DNA of 64,000 nucleotides from Dama dama (taxonomy: Eukaryota > Chordata > Mammalia > Artiodactyla > Cervidae). The notes beneath the pieces are model-generated. The model was given only the letters and a program-made list of their open reading frames with translations, did no database searches and was not told the origin of the DNA. The stretch lies in NCBI RefSeq assembly GCF_033118175.1, contig NC_083701.1, positions 50,357,001 to 50,421,000 on the forward strand. Reading direction: 5' to 3'. How positions within the stretch are numbered: position 1 is the stretch's first letter; every line of letters starts with the position of its first letter. Shown piece after piece: positions 46,935-59,170 of the stretch. Made by a program: the position numbers and the translations under genes.

Positions 46935-47070
46935 CTCCGTACATGCTCACAGTCATTTAAGTTCCTTGAATGCAGCAACTATTACTCATCTTGGATTTCC
47001 CAAAATACCTAACACAGAGGCTTGTGTTAACATTGTTAGGTGTTGCATGAATTATAATGGGAGAGGAAAA
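46935..47070 (+). repeat. L2 LINE 3' end
   Basis: The 'ttaagttccttgaatgcagc' stretch, then 'aacacagaggcttgtgttaa', matches the L2 3' end. Confidence 0.65.
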
Positions 47071-47183
47071 GTTAAATCTGCATGTAGACATGTCAACTGA
47101 AACATGCCAACAGGAGGAAGTCTTTGCAGACATTAGCAAGGCATACCTGAGGCGTAGAGCACTGTGTAGAGGACTGCCTGGTG

Positions 47184-47560
47184 GATCAGTGCATCCAGGC
47201 TGCTATGGTTCTATATATATAAATATAGCATAGACTGAACAGTTTATAACAGCAAATATATTTCTCACAGTTCTGGAGGGTATAAGTAAGAGGTCATGGT
47301 GGCAGCAGATTTTGTGTCTACTGACAACCCACTTTCTGGTTCATAGACGGCCATCTTTTTACTGTGTCCACATATAGCAGATGGGGGCAGAGTTCTCTCA
47401 GGAGCCTCCTTTATAAGGACACAGTCACATTCATGAGAGCTTACCTTCGTGACCTAATCACCTATCAAAGTCCCCACCTTCATATAACCTCACGTTGGAT
47501 ATTAGGTTTCAACATATACATTTTGGCAGCAGGGGGATGTTTAGTCTCTGGCTTCAGAGT
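47184..47560 (-). repeat. MaLR (MLT1-type) LTR
   Basis: Reverse orientation: 'tatttctcacagttctggag', 'ttcatagacggccatctttt', 'gtgacctaatcacctatcaa', 'aggtttcaacatatacattt'. It is the same LTR type as at 30298-30858 in the other direction. The long frame across it is a by-product. Confidence 0.78.
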
Positions 47561-48479
47561 TTCAACAGTGTTCACTGATACCGCATGCAAGAAAACAATG
47601 AAACTGACAGTAGCAATTGTCTCATGTGGACAGAATTCGATGTGCAGTCATTCAAATGACTTGCTGTTGGGCAAAAATAAACGCATGCTCTTGGAGATTC
47701 AGAATTACTTTAGGCTGCAGTATGAAATAATCTCTGTGACATTTGATTACTAGCAACAAAATGTTAAATAGAAGAGATAATTTATTTTTATGATTCTTCA
47801 TTATTTCTTCAGTGTGATTATAGTCACATTTTCCATTATGAGAACACTGACGATTTTTCTGAAAAAAAAAAAAAAAAAAAAGCAGTTTACTATTATACTT
47901 TAGTTTGTTTTGTGAAAATCCTGATTATTTTATTGCAGTTTAAGCAACGACTATGGCTTTATTTGGAGTTTTTGTGTATTTATTTTGTGTTGGATTCAAT
48001 TGGAACAAATTGTCTAAAGATGCTTTTAGTAGGTATTTTTTTCTTCTTCAACAAGAATATTTGTACTATGGTAGGCATTTCAAAAGTGACTATAGAAAAC
48101 AAATTAAGACAAAATATAGAAAAGGTATGTAAATATATTAGAGTTCTTCCCACAAATGCCAACTATTTTAAGCACCTTGTTAGAGTGCTAAATATGTAAA
48201 TGAAGTATCCATAGAAAAGTACAAAGATGTATGTGCTAAGGTCTTGACCTTCAAATCTTTCCTAAAAACAAGTGTTAATATAGAAATCTCTTTGTATCTG
48301 TAATAAGAACTCTTCCAAACACTCTCACATATATTATGCTTTAGAATTGGCTAATAAATTAAAATTTCTGAAACCCAAGACCTTAAATGAAGCAAAACTC
48401 ACAATTATTCACTACTCAGTTACCTAATTGAACTAACATACATGTAGTCCCATCATTCTGTAGTACTTTATGTATTTCT
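47561..48479. other. Unassigned AT-rich sequence
   Basis: A-run at 47862-47881. No repeat family or exon recognised. Confidence 0.5.
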
Positions 48480-48592
48480 TAGGCCCCACCTTACAGTTTA
48501 TGGGATATTAGCTTCCCAACCAGGGATCAAATCCACACCTGTTGCATTGGAAGCACAAAGTCTTAACCACTGGACTGCCAGAGAAATCCCTG
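48480..48592 (-). mobile_element. CHR-type tRNA-derived SINE
   Basis: The 'cttcccaaccagggatcaaa' stretch and 'taaccactggactgccagag' are characteristic of the CHR SINE. Confidence 0.75.
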
Positions 48593-48654
48593 TATTTTAA
48601 TTCTTAAACCTGTATGTTGTTCTAGTATCTTGATCTGCTTTCCTTTCTTTTTTA

Positions 48655-49920
48655 TTTGTTTTTAATCTTTTTTCCAGACTTACTGAGGCATAATTGATGA
48701 AAAAAATAAGACATTTTAAATTATACAATGTGATAATTTAATATATGTATACTTTGTGAAAGGATTCTCCCATCAGATTAATTGACATATGTACTACCAC
48801 CCCACATATTTACCTTATTTTTTATTTCAGTGAGAACTTCTAAGTTCTACTTGTAGCAAATTTCAGTTATACAGTTGAGTGTTACCAACTGTAGTTACCA
48901 TGTTACACATTAGACTTTCAGATCTTATTCATCATATAACTAAATATATGTAAACTTTTGCCAACATCTACCTACTTCCACCACTCTCCAATACCTGGTA
49001 GCTCTCTTGTTTCTACGAATTAAGACTTTCGTGTGCTCTCTCTCTTTTTTTGGTGGGGGAGGGGATTCCTTCTATGTGAGTCCAGGCAGTATTTGTCTTT
49101 CTATATTGACTTATTCCACTTATCATAATGCCCTACAGGTTCACCCATGTTACTGCAAATGACAGGATTTCCTTCTTTTTTAAGATTGAACCGTATTTTA
49201 GTGTGTGTGTATGTATAAATTTTCTTGAACTATTCATCTGCTGACAGATTGACAGACACTTAGGGTGTTTCCATACCCCTGTAATTGTGATTAATGCTGC
49301 AGTAAAAATGGGATTATAGATAACTCTTAGATAATGGTTTCATTTCTTTTTGATATCTGTAGCCAGAAGTGAGATTGCTGGATCTTATGGTAGTTCTGTT
49401 TGTAATTTCTTAAGGAATGTCTGTGCTATTTCATAGGGTCTATATTGGTTTATATCCCCACCAAATGTACAAAGTTTCCTTTTCCTCCACTCCCAAACCA
49501 GCATCTGTTACTTCTTGCCTTCTCAGTGTATAAGAGTTCCTTTTTCTCCACTCTCCACCAGCATGTGTTACTTTCTTCCTGTTTATTAAATGCCATCCCC
49601 TAACAGATGTGTGTTCATTGGGAGGACTGATACTGAAGCTGAAACTCCCAATACTTTGGCCACCTCATGCGAAGAGTTGACTCATTGGAAAAGACCCTGA
49701 TGCCGGGAGGGACTGTGGGCAGGAGAAGAAGGGGATGACAGAGGATGAGATGGCTGGATTGCATCACTGACTCGATGGACATGAGTTTGAGTAAACTCCA
49801 GGAGTTGGTGATGGACAGGGAGTCCTGGTGTGCTGCAATTCATGGGGTCGCAAAGAGTCGGACATGACTGAGCAACTGAACTGAACTGAGCAGATGGGAG
49901 TGAGGTTATGACACTTTTTG
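48655..49920 (-). mobile_element. Old L1M LINE 3' end, interrupted by BovB
   Basis: Reverse-oriented L1 3' UTR ('gaggcataattgatgaaaaa', 'atactttgtgaaaggattct') and ORF2 end ('agaagtgagattgctggatc'). A BovB fragment interrupts it at 49607-49889. Confidence 0.82.
49607..49889 (+). mobile_element. BovB LINE 3' end fragment
   Basis: From 'gatgtgtgttcattgggagg' to ACTGAACTGAG, inserted in L1 sequence (CAGATG occurs on both sides). Confidence 0.92.
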
Positions 49921-50750
49921 CTGTCACCCTAATGGTGATATTCCAGGATGTTTGTTAATCTAACTTTGGTAGCCATCATCATTAGCCTCAGTGAATTGTA
50001 TATATCCAAAAATGAAGGTATAATTCATTCTTGATAGCCCTATATTAAAACAAAATAAATATTAAATCTATTTCTATAAAAGGCAAAAGTTACATATTTT
50101 TACAATACAAAAATATGTTGGAATGTAGGACTATAATTGTTATTTCTAATGGATGTACCCATAATGCCTAGTGATTATAAATAAAATCAGGCATTGAGTC
50201 TAATTGAAATTTAATAGAGCTTGTCTTTTGTTTTATATTGTACTGGAATGCTTGAAGAATATTTCTCAGTGCACTTACTTAAGGCTTTAACTGTTTCATT
50301 CTAGCATGAAGGGACTAACTAGGGAGATTAGAATGCACTATAAACCCTGAGGTCACTAAGCTTGTAAATAAATACATACTAAAGAAGTTTTTAATAATTA
50401 AGTTTTAGAGATAATTTGTTCAAAAAGATGTGTTAAAAACACATTAAAGCTACTTGAAGACTTTTCAGAGTTTTTGAGAATGATTTAACTCCTTCCCCTG
50501 TGGCCCATAAGGACCCCATACTGTCAGGGATGGGGGTGGGATACAAAGTTGCCTAAAGCAGATATATATAGTTTGTGTCAAAACCAAAGTCTTTGAAAGC
50601 ATATCAAGATTAATTAGCCTTTGACACAGGATGCAAAGAGCAGGATTTTAAGTGAGACGCTGATTATTCAGAAAATATACTTAAAGTAACCTACCAACGC
50701 AGTAACTCCTTTCCCCAAAATGAAGAAAAGAATGAATAAGTTTTGCTATC
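49921..50750. other. Unassigned AT-rich sequence
   Basis: No gene or repeat family recognised. Confidence 0.5.
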
Positions 50751-51712
50751 AGTTCAGTTCAGTCGCTCAGTCGTGTCCGACTCTTTGCGACCCCATGAAC
50801 CACAGCACACCAGGCCTCCCTGTCCATCACCAACTCCCAGAGTCTACCAAAACTCATGTCCATCGAGTCGGTGATGCCATCCAACCATCTCCTCTTCTGT
50901 CGTCCCCTTCTCCTCCTGCCCCCAATCCCTCCCAGCATCAGGGTCTTTTCCAATGAGTAGGCTCTTCACATCCTGTGGCCAACGTATTGGAGTTTCAGCT
51001 TCAGCATCAGTCATTCCAATGAATATTCAGGACAGATTTCCTTTAGGATGGACTGGTTCGATCTCCTTCAGTCCAAGGGACTCTCACAAGTCTTCTCCAA
51101 CACCACAGTTCAAAAGCACCAATTCTTCGGTGCTCAGCTTTCTTTATAATCCAGCTCTCACATCCATACATGACTACTGGAAAAAACAGCCTTGGCAAGA
51201 CGGACCTTTGTTGACAAACTAATGTCTCTGCTTTTAATATGCTGTCTAGGTTGGTCATAATTTTCCTTCCAAGGAGTAAGCGTCTTTTAATTTCATGGCT
51301 GCAATCACCATCCGCAGTGATTTTGGAGCCAAAAAAAAAAATAAAGTCAGCCACTGTTTCCCCATCTATTTGCGATAAAGTGATGGGAACGGACGCCATG
51401 AACTTAGTTTTATGAATGTTGTTCTTTAAGCCAACTTTTTCACTCTCCTCTTTCACTTTCATCAAGAGACTCTTTAGTTCTTCTTCACTTTCTGCCATAA
51501 GGGTAATGTCATCTGCATATCTGAGGTAATTGATATTTCTCCCAGAAATCTTGATTCCAGCTTGTGCTTCATCCAGCCCAGCATTTCTCATGATGTACTC
51601 TGCATATACGTTAAATAAGCAGGGTGACAATATACAGCCTTGATGTAGTCCTTTCCCAATTTGGAACCAGTCTGTTGTTCCATGTCCAGTTCTAACTGTT
51701 GCTTCTTGACCA
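50751..51712 (-). mobile_element. BovB LINE, 5'-truncated
   Basis: Antisense BovB from the TCAGTTCAGT tail to 'ctaactgttgcttcttgacc'. A 195-residue frame (51043-51630) covers the RT palm (NYLRYADDITLMAESEEELK) and the following region, with an A-run at 51332-51341 and small changes. The end of the ORF lies in another frame (50759-50953). Confidence 0.94.
51043..51630 (-). pseudogene. BovB reverse-transcriptase C-terminal fragment with YADD
   Basis: The longest BovB frame in the window, 195 residues. It starts just after the RT box at SPCLFNVYAEYIMRNAGLDE, then the YADD active site (LRYADDITLM), the thumb-like region (VGLKNNIHKTKFMASVPITL), and the conserved SKITADGDCSHEIKRRLLLG and GCESWIIKKAEHRRIGAFEL blocks. 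The N-terminal RT and the whole endonuclease are missing because of 5' truncation, and the frame ends early near the last block, so the copy is dead. Confidence 0.92.
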
Positions 51713-52864
51713 GAATTTATTATTTGTATACCATTTGATGATGACCATTCTGACCAGTGTGAGGTGATACCTCATTGTAATTTTGATTTGGATTTTCCTT
51801 ATAATTAGCAATGTTGAGCATCTTTTAATGTGCCTGTTGGCCATCGGTATCGGTATGTCTTATTTGGAGAAATGTCTGTTTAGGTTTTCTGCCTATTTTT
51901 GGATTGCATTGTTTATGTGTTTACTATTATGTTGTATGAGCTGTTTGTATATTTTGGAGATTAATCATTTGTCAATGGCGTTGTTTGCAAATATTTTCTC
52001 CCATTCTGTAGGTTGTCTTGCTGTTTTGTTTGTAGTTTTCTTTGCTATGCAAAAGCTTTTAAGTTTAATTAGATTCCATTTGTTTATTTTTATTTCCATT
52101 CCTCTAAGAGATGGATACCAAAAAAATATTGCTGCAGTTTATGTCAAACAGTGTTCTGACTATTTTCATCTAGGAGTTTTATAGTATCCAGTCTTACACA
52201 TGGGTCTTTAATCCATTTTGAGTTTATTTTTGTAGATGATATTAGCAGATGCTCTAATTTAATTCTTTTGCATGTAACTGTCCAATTTTCCCAATACCAT
52301 TTGTTGAAAAGATTTGCTTTTGTCCATTGTGTATTCTTTTCTCCTTTTTCATAGACTACTAGACCACAGTGTATGGGTTTATTTTCAGCCTTTCTACCTG
52401 TTCTGTTGATTGATATGTCTATTTTTTGTGCAAGTACCATACTATTTTAATGATTGTACCTTTGTAGTATAGTCTGAAGTCAGGGAACCTGATTTCCCCA
52501 GGTCTGTTTATCTTTCTCAATATTGCTTTGGCTCTTTGGAGTCTATTATGTTCCTATACAAATTTTTAGGAGAACACATGTTAATTCTTTGAATATTTGG
52601 TAGAATTTCTTTTGAAGCCATCTGGCCCTTGAATTTTATTTGTTGGGGTTTTTAAATTACTGATTCAATTTGATTGATCTGTTTATATTTTCTGTTTTTT
52701 ACTGGTTCAGTCTTGGGTGATTGTGTCTTTCAGAGAATTTAGCTGTTTCTTCTGGATTGTCCCTTTTATTGGTGTGTACCTGCTCATAGCAGTCTCTTAT
52801 GAACATTCACATTTCCGTGGTGTTGGTTATAACCTCTTTTTCATTTCTGATTTTCTTGATTTAG

Positions 52865-52898
<34 letters not shown>

Positions 52899-53345
52899 TA
52901 GTGAGTCTGGCTAAAAGTTTTTTTTTTTTTTTTTAATTTTATTTATCTTTTCAAAGACGCTTTTTTTTTAGATTTTTTTTTTTTTAGTTCCATTGGTCTT
53001 TTCCATTGTGTTGTTACTTATTTCTGCTTTGATATTTATAATTTCTCCCTTCTACTAATGTTGGATTTTATTTGTTCATCTTTCTCTGATTGCTTTAGGT
53101 GTAAGTTTAGGTTGTTTATTTGTGATTTTTCTTATATCCTGAGGTAAACTTTTATCACTATAAGCTTCCCTGTTAGAACTGTTTTTGCTGGGTACCCTAA
53201 ATTTTGAATTGTCATGTTTTCATTTTCATTTATCTCTAGGTATTTTTAAAATTTCTTCTTTGATTTCCTCAGTAATCCATTAATTGTTTAATATAGCATA
53301 ACATTTAGCCTCCACATGTTTGAATAAACATCCACTTTTGTTTAT
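51713..53345 (-). mobile_element. Old L1 LINE, ORF2 region
   Basis: Reverse-oriented L1 ORF2: 'tctgaccagtgtgaggtgat', 'gagctgtttgtatattttgg', 'agtctgaagtcagggaacct', 'attggtctttt' and onwards to about 53345. Includes a (CT)n run at 52868-52896 and T-runs. Many stops. Confidence 0.85.
52868..52896. repeat. (CT)n microsatellite
   Basis: About 14 CT units inside the L1. Confidence 0.95.
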
Positions 53346-53902
53346 CTATACTTGGACTGGAAGGAACTTGTATATCAAAGTTAATCAAGGGACTTTAGAC
53401 CTGTCTCCTGCACTCTTAAACTATAAATGCCAGATTTTCATTTGTCTCTTATGTTATACATTTCATGCTGAATCTTCTTTGCAATCAAACTAGTTAACAC
53501 AGTTGTTGTTGTTGTTGTTGTTTTCCTGTTTGTGTGTGTATATGTGTGTGAAATTTAGAGATTGAGTATCTGAATGTATATCAGTTACTTTTATTATGGT
53601 ATTATAGAAAAATTAGTAAGATATTCTCAGTTTTACTCTGTCAGTAATTGGATTGCTGGATTTGTAAGACCAGATCATGTCTGTACTGGTACAAGAGACA
53701 AATTATGTCAGGCCAAGTAAACAGTCAGGGAGAACTTTATACAAGACTGTTGCTACAGAAGTCAGGAATATTGCAATAGGGCTAAAGACTGTTGAAATGA
53801 GAGTTAAGATTATTGCTATAGGGAAGACAATTTGAACTCTGCTGGAAAAGGTAGGGTGGTTCCTAAGTGTGGGTGAGCTAGTAGAAAAGTACTAAAACAC
53901 GT
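53346..53902. other. Unassigned sequence, possibly retroviral
   Basis: 53650-53890 is purine-rich and may be part of the retroviral fossil to the right (env or 3' side), but no motif proves it. Confidence 0.35.
53503..53523. repeat. (GTT)n microsatellite
   Basis: About seven GTT units. Confidence 0.95.
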
Positions 53903-54109
53903 TGAGCTTCCCTAGTGGCTCAGATGGTAAAGAATCCACCTGCAATGCAGGAGACCCATGTTTGATCCCTGGGTCGGGAAGACCCTCTGAATAAGGGAAT
54001 GGTTACCCACTCCAGTATTCTTGCTGGGTGAATTCCATGGATGGAGGAGCCTGGTGGGCTACAGTTCATGGAGTCACAAAGAGTCAGATATGGCTGAGCG
54101 ACTAACACT
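53903..54109 (+). mobile_element. Bov-tA SINE
   Basis: Near full-length, 'gagcttccctagtggctcag' to 'gagcgactaacactc'. Confidence 0.92.
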
Positions 54110-54139
54110 CTAGGTTTAGAAAACTTTAGGTGGGAGATT

Positions 54140-54352
54140 GTTGCTGTTTAGTTGCTGAGTTGTGTCCAACTCTTTTGAGACCCCATGAACCATACATAGC
54201 CTGCCAGGCTCCTCTGTCCATGGGATTTCCCAGGCAAGAATACTGAAGTGGGCTGCCATTTCCTTCTCCATGGGATCTTCCTGACTCAGGGACTGAACCT
54301 GCATCTCCTGCTTGGCAAGAGGATCCTTTACCACTGAGCCACCAGAGAAGTC
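54140..54352 (-). mobile_element. Bov-tA SINE with target-site duplication
   Basis: Full-length, flanked by AGGTGGGAGATT at 54128-54139 and 54353-54364. Only 30 bp from the preceding SINE, in opposite orientation. Confidence 0.95.
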
Positions 54353-54364
54353 AGGTGGGAGATT

Positions 54365-54949
54365 AGTCAATGTTAATAGCCCATTTGTGTTTTCTAATAG
54401 TTGCTTAACAAAGTTGGGCTCTATACTCAGGAAAATAGGAGTGCTATCTCCTATGATGATTTTATTTCAAGAAGATGGCTTCCAAGTACTTGAGAGAGAT
54501 ATTCCTGGTTGTAGAAGATTTACATATCAAACATGGAGAGAGGATCTGCAACCGCAAGTTTTCTAAAGTAAATTCTCTTAAGAAATTTTTGGGCCAGAGC
54601 CTATAGTCAGGATGATAACCCCTCTAAAGCTTAATGAAGCTAGGAATGTTAAGGCTGTCTCAGTTATTGGGAGTACTGTTTAGAGCAGTTTGTAAGTAAT
54701 GATTGTGGGAAATATTAATGGGGGTAGAGAACAAAAAATAGTGTAACAAATAGTATGTGTTTTTTAATGAAATTATATTCTTAAAATATTTGAAATAATA
54801 GTGTTGTGAATAGGACAGCAAAGTTGTTCATGAGAATCGTAGTTTGCTGGAATACCTTCTTTCAGTTAAGTTTGGTGCCATTATCAGTGGTTCTAAAAAA
54901 TTTATTTCCAGTTCTTTGTAGGAAATACTGTTCAGTCCTTCTGAGATGC
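54365..54949. other. Unassigned sequence between SINE and retroviral integrase
   Basis: This would be the env side of the - strand retroviral fossil, but I saw no env motif, so it is left unassigned. Confidence 0.4.
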
Positions 54950-54999
54950 TGGCTTCACTTGGCAAACATAGATTTTTTTTTTTTTTTTAACCTGGATTT

Positions 55000-55100
55000 T
55001 CCTTTCACTTTGATAGCCATATTGGTGGTTAGTAGCCCTTCAAAGTGTTCCACCACAGAAGCAGTCTGTCTTTCTTCTGGAATACTTTTATATAAGCAGA
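55000..55100 (-). pseudogene. Retroviral integrase C-terminal domain remnant
   Basis: The - strand reads VVEHFEGLLTTNMAIKVKG, which lines up with the SH3-like C-terminal domain of gammaretroviral integrases (the W-K-G-P..VLLTT..A.KV.G pattern). That domain binds DNA during integration. The expected tryptophan is changed and the reading frame ends in a lysine-rich run from a T-homopolymer (54968-54981). It lies just downstream of the integrase core remnant in the normal order. Confidence 0.75.
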
Positions 55101-55443
55101 ATATTCTAGGCAATAGAGGTGGCATACTTCTTCTAGTGGGTCCTTCAAGGTCGTTGTAACTGTGCATCTTAGGGTTTCTAGGGAAGAAAGAGACCCTTTG
55201 AAGTGTTGAATATGATTATGAGAGGATTCACTTAAATCGGGCACAGGACATGATCTCGCCCCAGATTCATAGGTCTGCCAAATATAAGTTCAAAGGGAAA
55301 AAATATGATGCTTGCCTGCAAGGTTTGCTCTAATTTTCAACAAGGCTAGAAGTAAAATTCCAGGACATTTTAATCTGGTGTACTGCTAAATTTTAGCAAA
55401 TAGTTTTCATTCATTCTCTGGGAATCTGCAAATATTTACATAA

Positions 55444-55668
55444 TTACTGGATGACAGGGGGAATAAGACGACGTCCTCTCTCTGGTTCATGGTGCTCTAG
55501 TATCAAAAATATAGAAAATATGTGTATTGAGGGAGACTTTACCACTACTTGAGTATTAGCATCTGAAGTGGAAAAAATTTCAAATCGTTCAGACATCATA
55601 TACACTATAACTAGACAAAATCTGTTCCTTCCTACAGGCATTGATTCTATGAAATTCAAAAGAACCAA
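55444..55668 (-). pseudogene. Retroviral integrase catalytic-core remnant
   Basis: A 74-residue open stretch in which NFIESMPVGRNRFCLVIVYM and the following SERFEIFSTSDA..VV.KS line up with the integrase core (the D-F-I..P...Y.LVIV..FS.W.EAFP pattern) that joins retroviral DNA to the host. The first catalytic aspartate position reads Asn here (LNFIES), and the second region (LILEHHEPERGRRLIPPVIQ) has lost the expected S-D-x-G-x-x-F core. It is dead. Confidence 0.75.
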
Positions 55669-56268
55669 GTTTCTGGTAAATTTGATTGGGGAAACTGCCT
55701 ATACCACACTTCAGAAGTGACCTATAAATAATTCTGCTGACAGATTGCTCATCTCTTAAATATGTTATGAATAACTTCATCTTTTAGGTAAATAAGTTAA
55801 GAGTCTAGTGCCATTAAAATTCCTCTTTTACTTAGAAAATTATGTTGGTAACACAACATTACTAACCAAGAAAATAAGGACTATTCTTAGAAATTATTTT
55901 GTTGGATAATTCCAAAAGTTCAGTTGAATTTCTTTTAGCCCCATTTTCAATTCATTTGTTCATTTCCTTTTTTGAAGTATATATTTGGAAGTTAACAAAA
56001 ATTTCTTGTTGTGTTAAATGTGAGGCTTCAAACTTTGAAATCTGCCACATTTTAACAGTGACTTTTATATCTCTGTCAACAAAATCATCGCCTTCAGAAG
56101 TTTTTATTCTGCCCTGCATGAGCTCTACAATGGATTACTGATCTGAGCAGACAGTTTTACCACCTCTGAAAAATCAACTATCAATTTTTCATGAGATATC
56201 TTACTTCCCCTAAAGGTAGAGAATCCTCTAGCTTTCAAAACTTGCTCTTTTGCATGACAGACACAGGC

Positions 56269-56270
<2 letters not shown>

Positions 56271-56306
<36 letters not shown>
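56271..56306. repeat. (GT)n microsatellite
   Basis: About 17 GT units followed by a short GC alternation. It lies within the retroviral fossil. Confidence 0.95.
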
Positions 56307-56310
<4 letters not shown>

Positions 56311-56504
56311 GCGCGCACCTCTGTGTGTATGCATATGGATGTATATATATATCAAAAATCACAATTCTTGTTACTGTTATTGACTAGGCTGCTAGTTTCA
56401 ACTTAATTCAAGGCAAAATATAAGCTTCCAAAATTTCATAACAAGTCACCATAGCATCTGAAGCCTTAAGTTTGTCACTTTTATCCTGAGCACATGTGTG
56501 CTTG

Positions 56505-56670
56505 TGAGCTCAGTCACTCAGTCATATCTGACTCTTTGCAGCCCTGTGGACTGTAGCCAGCCAGGCACCTCCTCCATAGAATTTTCCAGGCAAGGATACT
56601 GGAGTGGGCTGCCATTTCCTTCTCCAGTGGATCTTCCTGAGCAAGGGATCAAACTCACATCTCCTGTGTA
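56505..56670 (-). mobile_element. Bov-tA SINE
   Basis: From 'gtgagctcagtcactcagtc' to 'aaactcacatctcctgtg', missing the tRNA-like head. Confidence 0.88.
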
Positions 56671-57373
56671 CATGACCTGTTTTTAAAAGAGCATAATGAA
56701 CAAGAATCAGTTAAAACATGTCGGGGCCTAGTGCTGTCTTCTTTTACCATGATCATCTATTTCATCAGGATCTGGTATAAAAAAAAAATGAATAAGATTT
56801 AAGAGATTGCATCTCCCAAATACAATATTAGGATTGAATAATAGTATTTATTCATAATCAGTCTGATGCCACACCCACAAATTATGGATCTTATGTACTT
56901 GGAAGGTAGATGTCACAACAGTAAGGCATATAAATAAGTCAAGTGACCAAATTAAGTTCTTAAGCCTTTTTAAAGATGTGTTTGCTGCTCTTACAACTGC
57001 CCAGTATACACAGTGTCATGGCCTCCAGAAGAACTGAGAAACATGTTATTAATGTATGGTCTCATCTCAACTTTTGACTTAAAATTCCAAAAGTAGCACT
57101 TTTATTTTAATGACAAAACAAGAAGGGCTTTTCAAAATTAAGAATCACTGAAACTGACTTGGTAGCCAATTTTAATTCAAAAGCCTTTTTAGATCTATAG
57201 AGTAAACCAGAGAAACTGAACAATTTTCTTGCAGTTGCTCCACTAAATGTTTCCCTTCCCTGCAAAAGCTAGAATTAACTATCTATAATATCCTACCAGT
57301 CTCCAAAATGATCTAAGTTATTTTTGCAAAATGACATTTTATTTGCAAATGGGCAGTGTTGCCCTATATTGTA

Positions 57374-57744
57374 TGGCTTCCCTGGTAGCTAAGCTGTTAA
57401 AGAATCCGTCTACAATGCAGGAGACCTTGGTTCGATCCCTGGGTTGGGAAGATCCTCTGGAGACGGGATGGAAGAACCCACGCCAGTATTCTTGGGCTTC
57501 GTTAGCGGCTCAGACAGTGAAGAATCCACCTGCAATGCGGAAGACCTGGGTTCGATCCCTGGGTTGTAAAGATGCCCTGAGGAAGGGAACAGCTACCCAC
57601 TCTAATATTCTTGCCGAGAGAATATGATGGGCGGAGGAGACTTGGCAGGCCACATTCCAGGAACAGAGGAGCCTGCCTGGCCACAGTCCATGGGGTCCCA
57701 AAGAGTTGGACATGACTGAGCAACTTTCAATTTCATACTTTCAT
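57374..57744 (+). mobile_element. Dimeric Bov-tA SINE with target-site duplication
   Basis: Two Bov-tA units in tandem (57374-57496 and 57497-57744), the first truncated. Flanked by CCTATATTGTA at 57363-57373 and 57745-57755, so both arrived as one insert. Confidence 0.93.
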
Positions 57745-57889
57745 CCTATATTGTAATTCTTGGGGACCCTCAGCATCAATATATGCTGTAAATAGCCCTC
57801 AGTTTGACAGCATTGCAGCTTATCCAGTGAGGTCGTATGTCCTTGTGAAGGGGAAAATTGTAATAAAGTCAAAGCCTCAGTTTTGCATT

Positions 57890-58510
57890 ACTGTTTAGTT
57901 TTCAATGCTACTAGCAAACCATCTATATATTGAATGCCTATAGATCCTTCTAGTGGAAACAAGTTTCCCCTAAGTTTTCTATAAATGACTAAAGAAATAA
58001 TAGAAGAGTATGGAAACTTTTGAGGAACTCTTTGCCATAAATACTGAACTTCTTTGCATAAGCAAAAACAAACAAGAATATAAATCCGTTTAGATGAGAG
58101 AAACAGGAAAAAAAATAAAACAGAGCATAGATAAATTGTAGAAAAACTTTGTACAGGGTGGTGCAGGCATGCTAAATCACTTGTCATGTCTGACTCTTTG
58201 TGACACTATGGTCTGTAGCCCACTAGGCTCTTCTGTCTGTGGGATTCTCCAGGCAAGAATACTGGAGTGGGTTGCCGTGCCCTCCTCCATGAGGATCTTC
58301 CTGATTCAGGCATCAAACCGGTGTCTCTTACATCTCCTGAAATGTCAGGCAAGTTCTTTATCACTAGTGCCACCTGGGAAGCCCTTAGAGGGTGGCTCCA
58401 AAGTTATAATGGTTATAGTATTAAAAACTGCAGGTATTAACAGAGCAATGGCCTTATTTACTTCTTTAAAATTTTGTATTAAGGTTAACCATCTTTATCA
58501 AATTTACCTT
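57890..58510 (-). pseudogene. Retroviral reverse-transcriptase remnant, active site mutated
   Basis: Reading on the - strand, 58510-58385 gives the RT motif QNFKEVNKAIALLIPAVFN, matching the gammaretroviral VQDLREVNK...I.P.VPNP block. After the Bov-tA copy at 58163-58384, the region around 57888-58040 gives RVPQKFPYSS and SIGIQYIDGLLVALKT, matching the LPQGF..SP and LQYVDDLLLA blocks. The catalytic YVDD box reads YIDG (57918-57929), so the second metal-binding aspartate is lost. The enzyme would copy viral RNA to DNA; this copy cannot work. Confidence 0.8.
58163..58384 (-). mobile_element. Bov-tA SINE
   Basis: Near full-length, 'ggcatgctaaatcacttgtc' to 'gccacctgggaagccc', splitting the retroviral RT. 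AGGGTGG occurs on both sides. Confidence 0.9.
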
Positions 58511-59099
58511 ACCTGTTTTCTGGAAGTTTGGTAGAATTCACATTAGTATTAGTGTGCTTTTATTGTTATGCTTTGTTTTTCTTATTCTTTTTATAGCTGG
58601 ATTTATTTTTTCTAACTAAGCTATTGACAGAGGCTGTCGTTTGACACATGGTCAAGGCTTATGTTTTTAATAAGCTATTCCTATTGGTTCTGCACCTCAA
58701 ATTAAACCAGTATTATTACTGCAAGGCCAAAAGTGATACATTACTTTATTTCTGCTCAGATTACTTTTCCAACATAGCACAGTATAACACTGCCACTCAT
58801 TGCTACATTTCTTCTCTTTTAGAAGGCACACCATAACCAAGTAAGACAGTTTTTTCCCCAGGACATTAAATAGATGCTCCATATGGAGTATACAATATGG
58901 TAGTTTTAATTTGCACAGGAGCTCTCTCCCCGATAGCTTTACAGGAGAATAAAGAGAGAGTAAGAAGACATGTTTCTCAGTCATGAGATCTGTTCATGTG
59001 GGAACCACAGAAGAAAAGAACACATATAAACCTGATTTAAAATACCAACAACCTGAATTGGTCTATCACCAGATGGAAAGTGAAGGATTTCTGGGACAC

Positions 59100-59170
59100 T
59101 TTCAGAATAAGTAGCACCTGTATCTATCAGAAAAAGCAAGGCTATGTTAGCCTGAGGAAAAGTTATTCAA
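59100..59170 (-). pseudogene. Retroviral protease remnant with DTGA
   Basis: The - strand reads NIALLFLIDTGATYSES, the flap-side active-site motif of retroviral aspartic proteases (I.FLVDTGAT.S). The DTGA lies at 59113-59124. It keeps the catalytic aspartate, but neighbouring frames are broken. In the virus the protease trims gag and pol polyproteins. It lies between the gag zinc knuckle and RT, as expected. Confidence 0.78.

Noticed and set aside
47364..47753. 129-residue + strand frame as a possible gene
   Set aside because: Most of it is a reverse-oriented MaLR LTR, so the frame is accidental.
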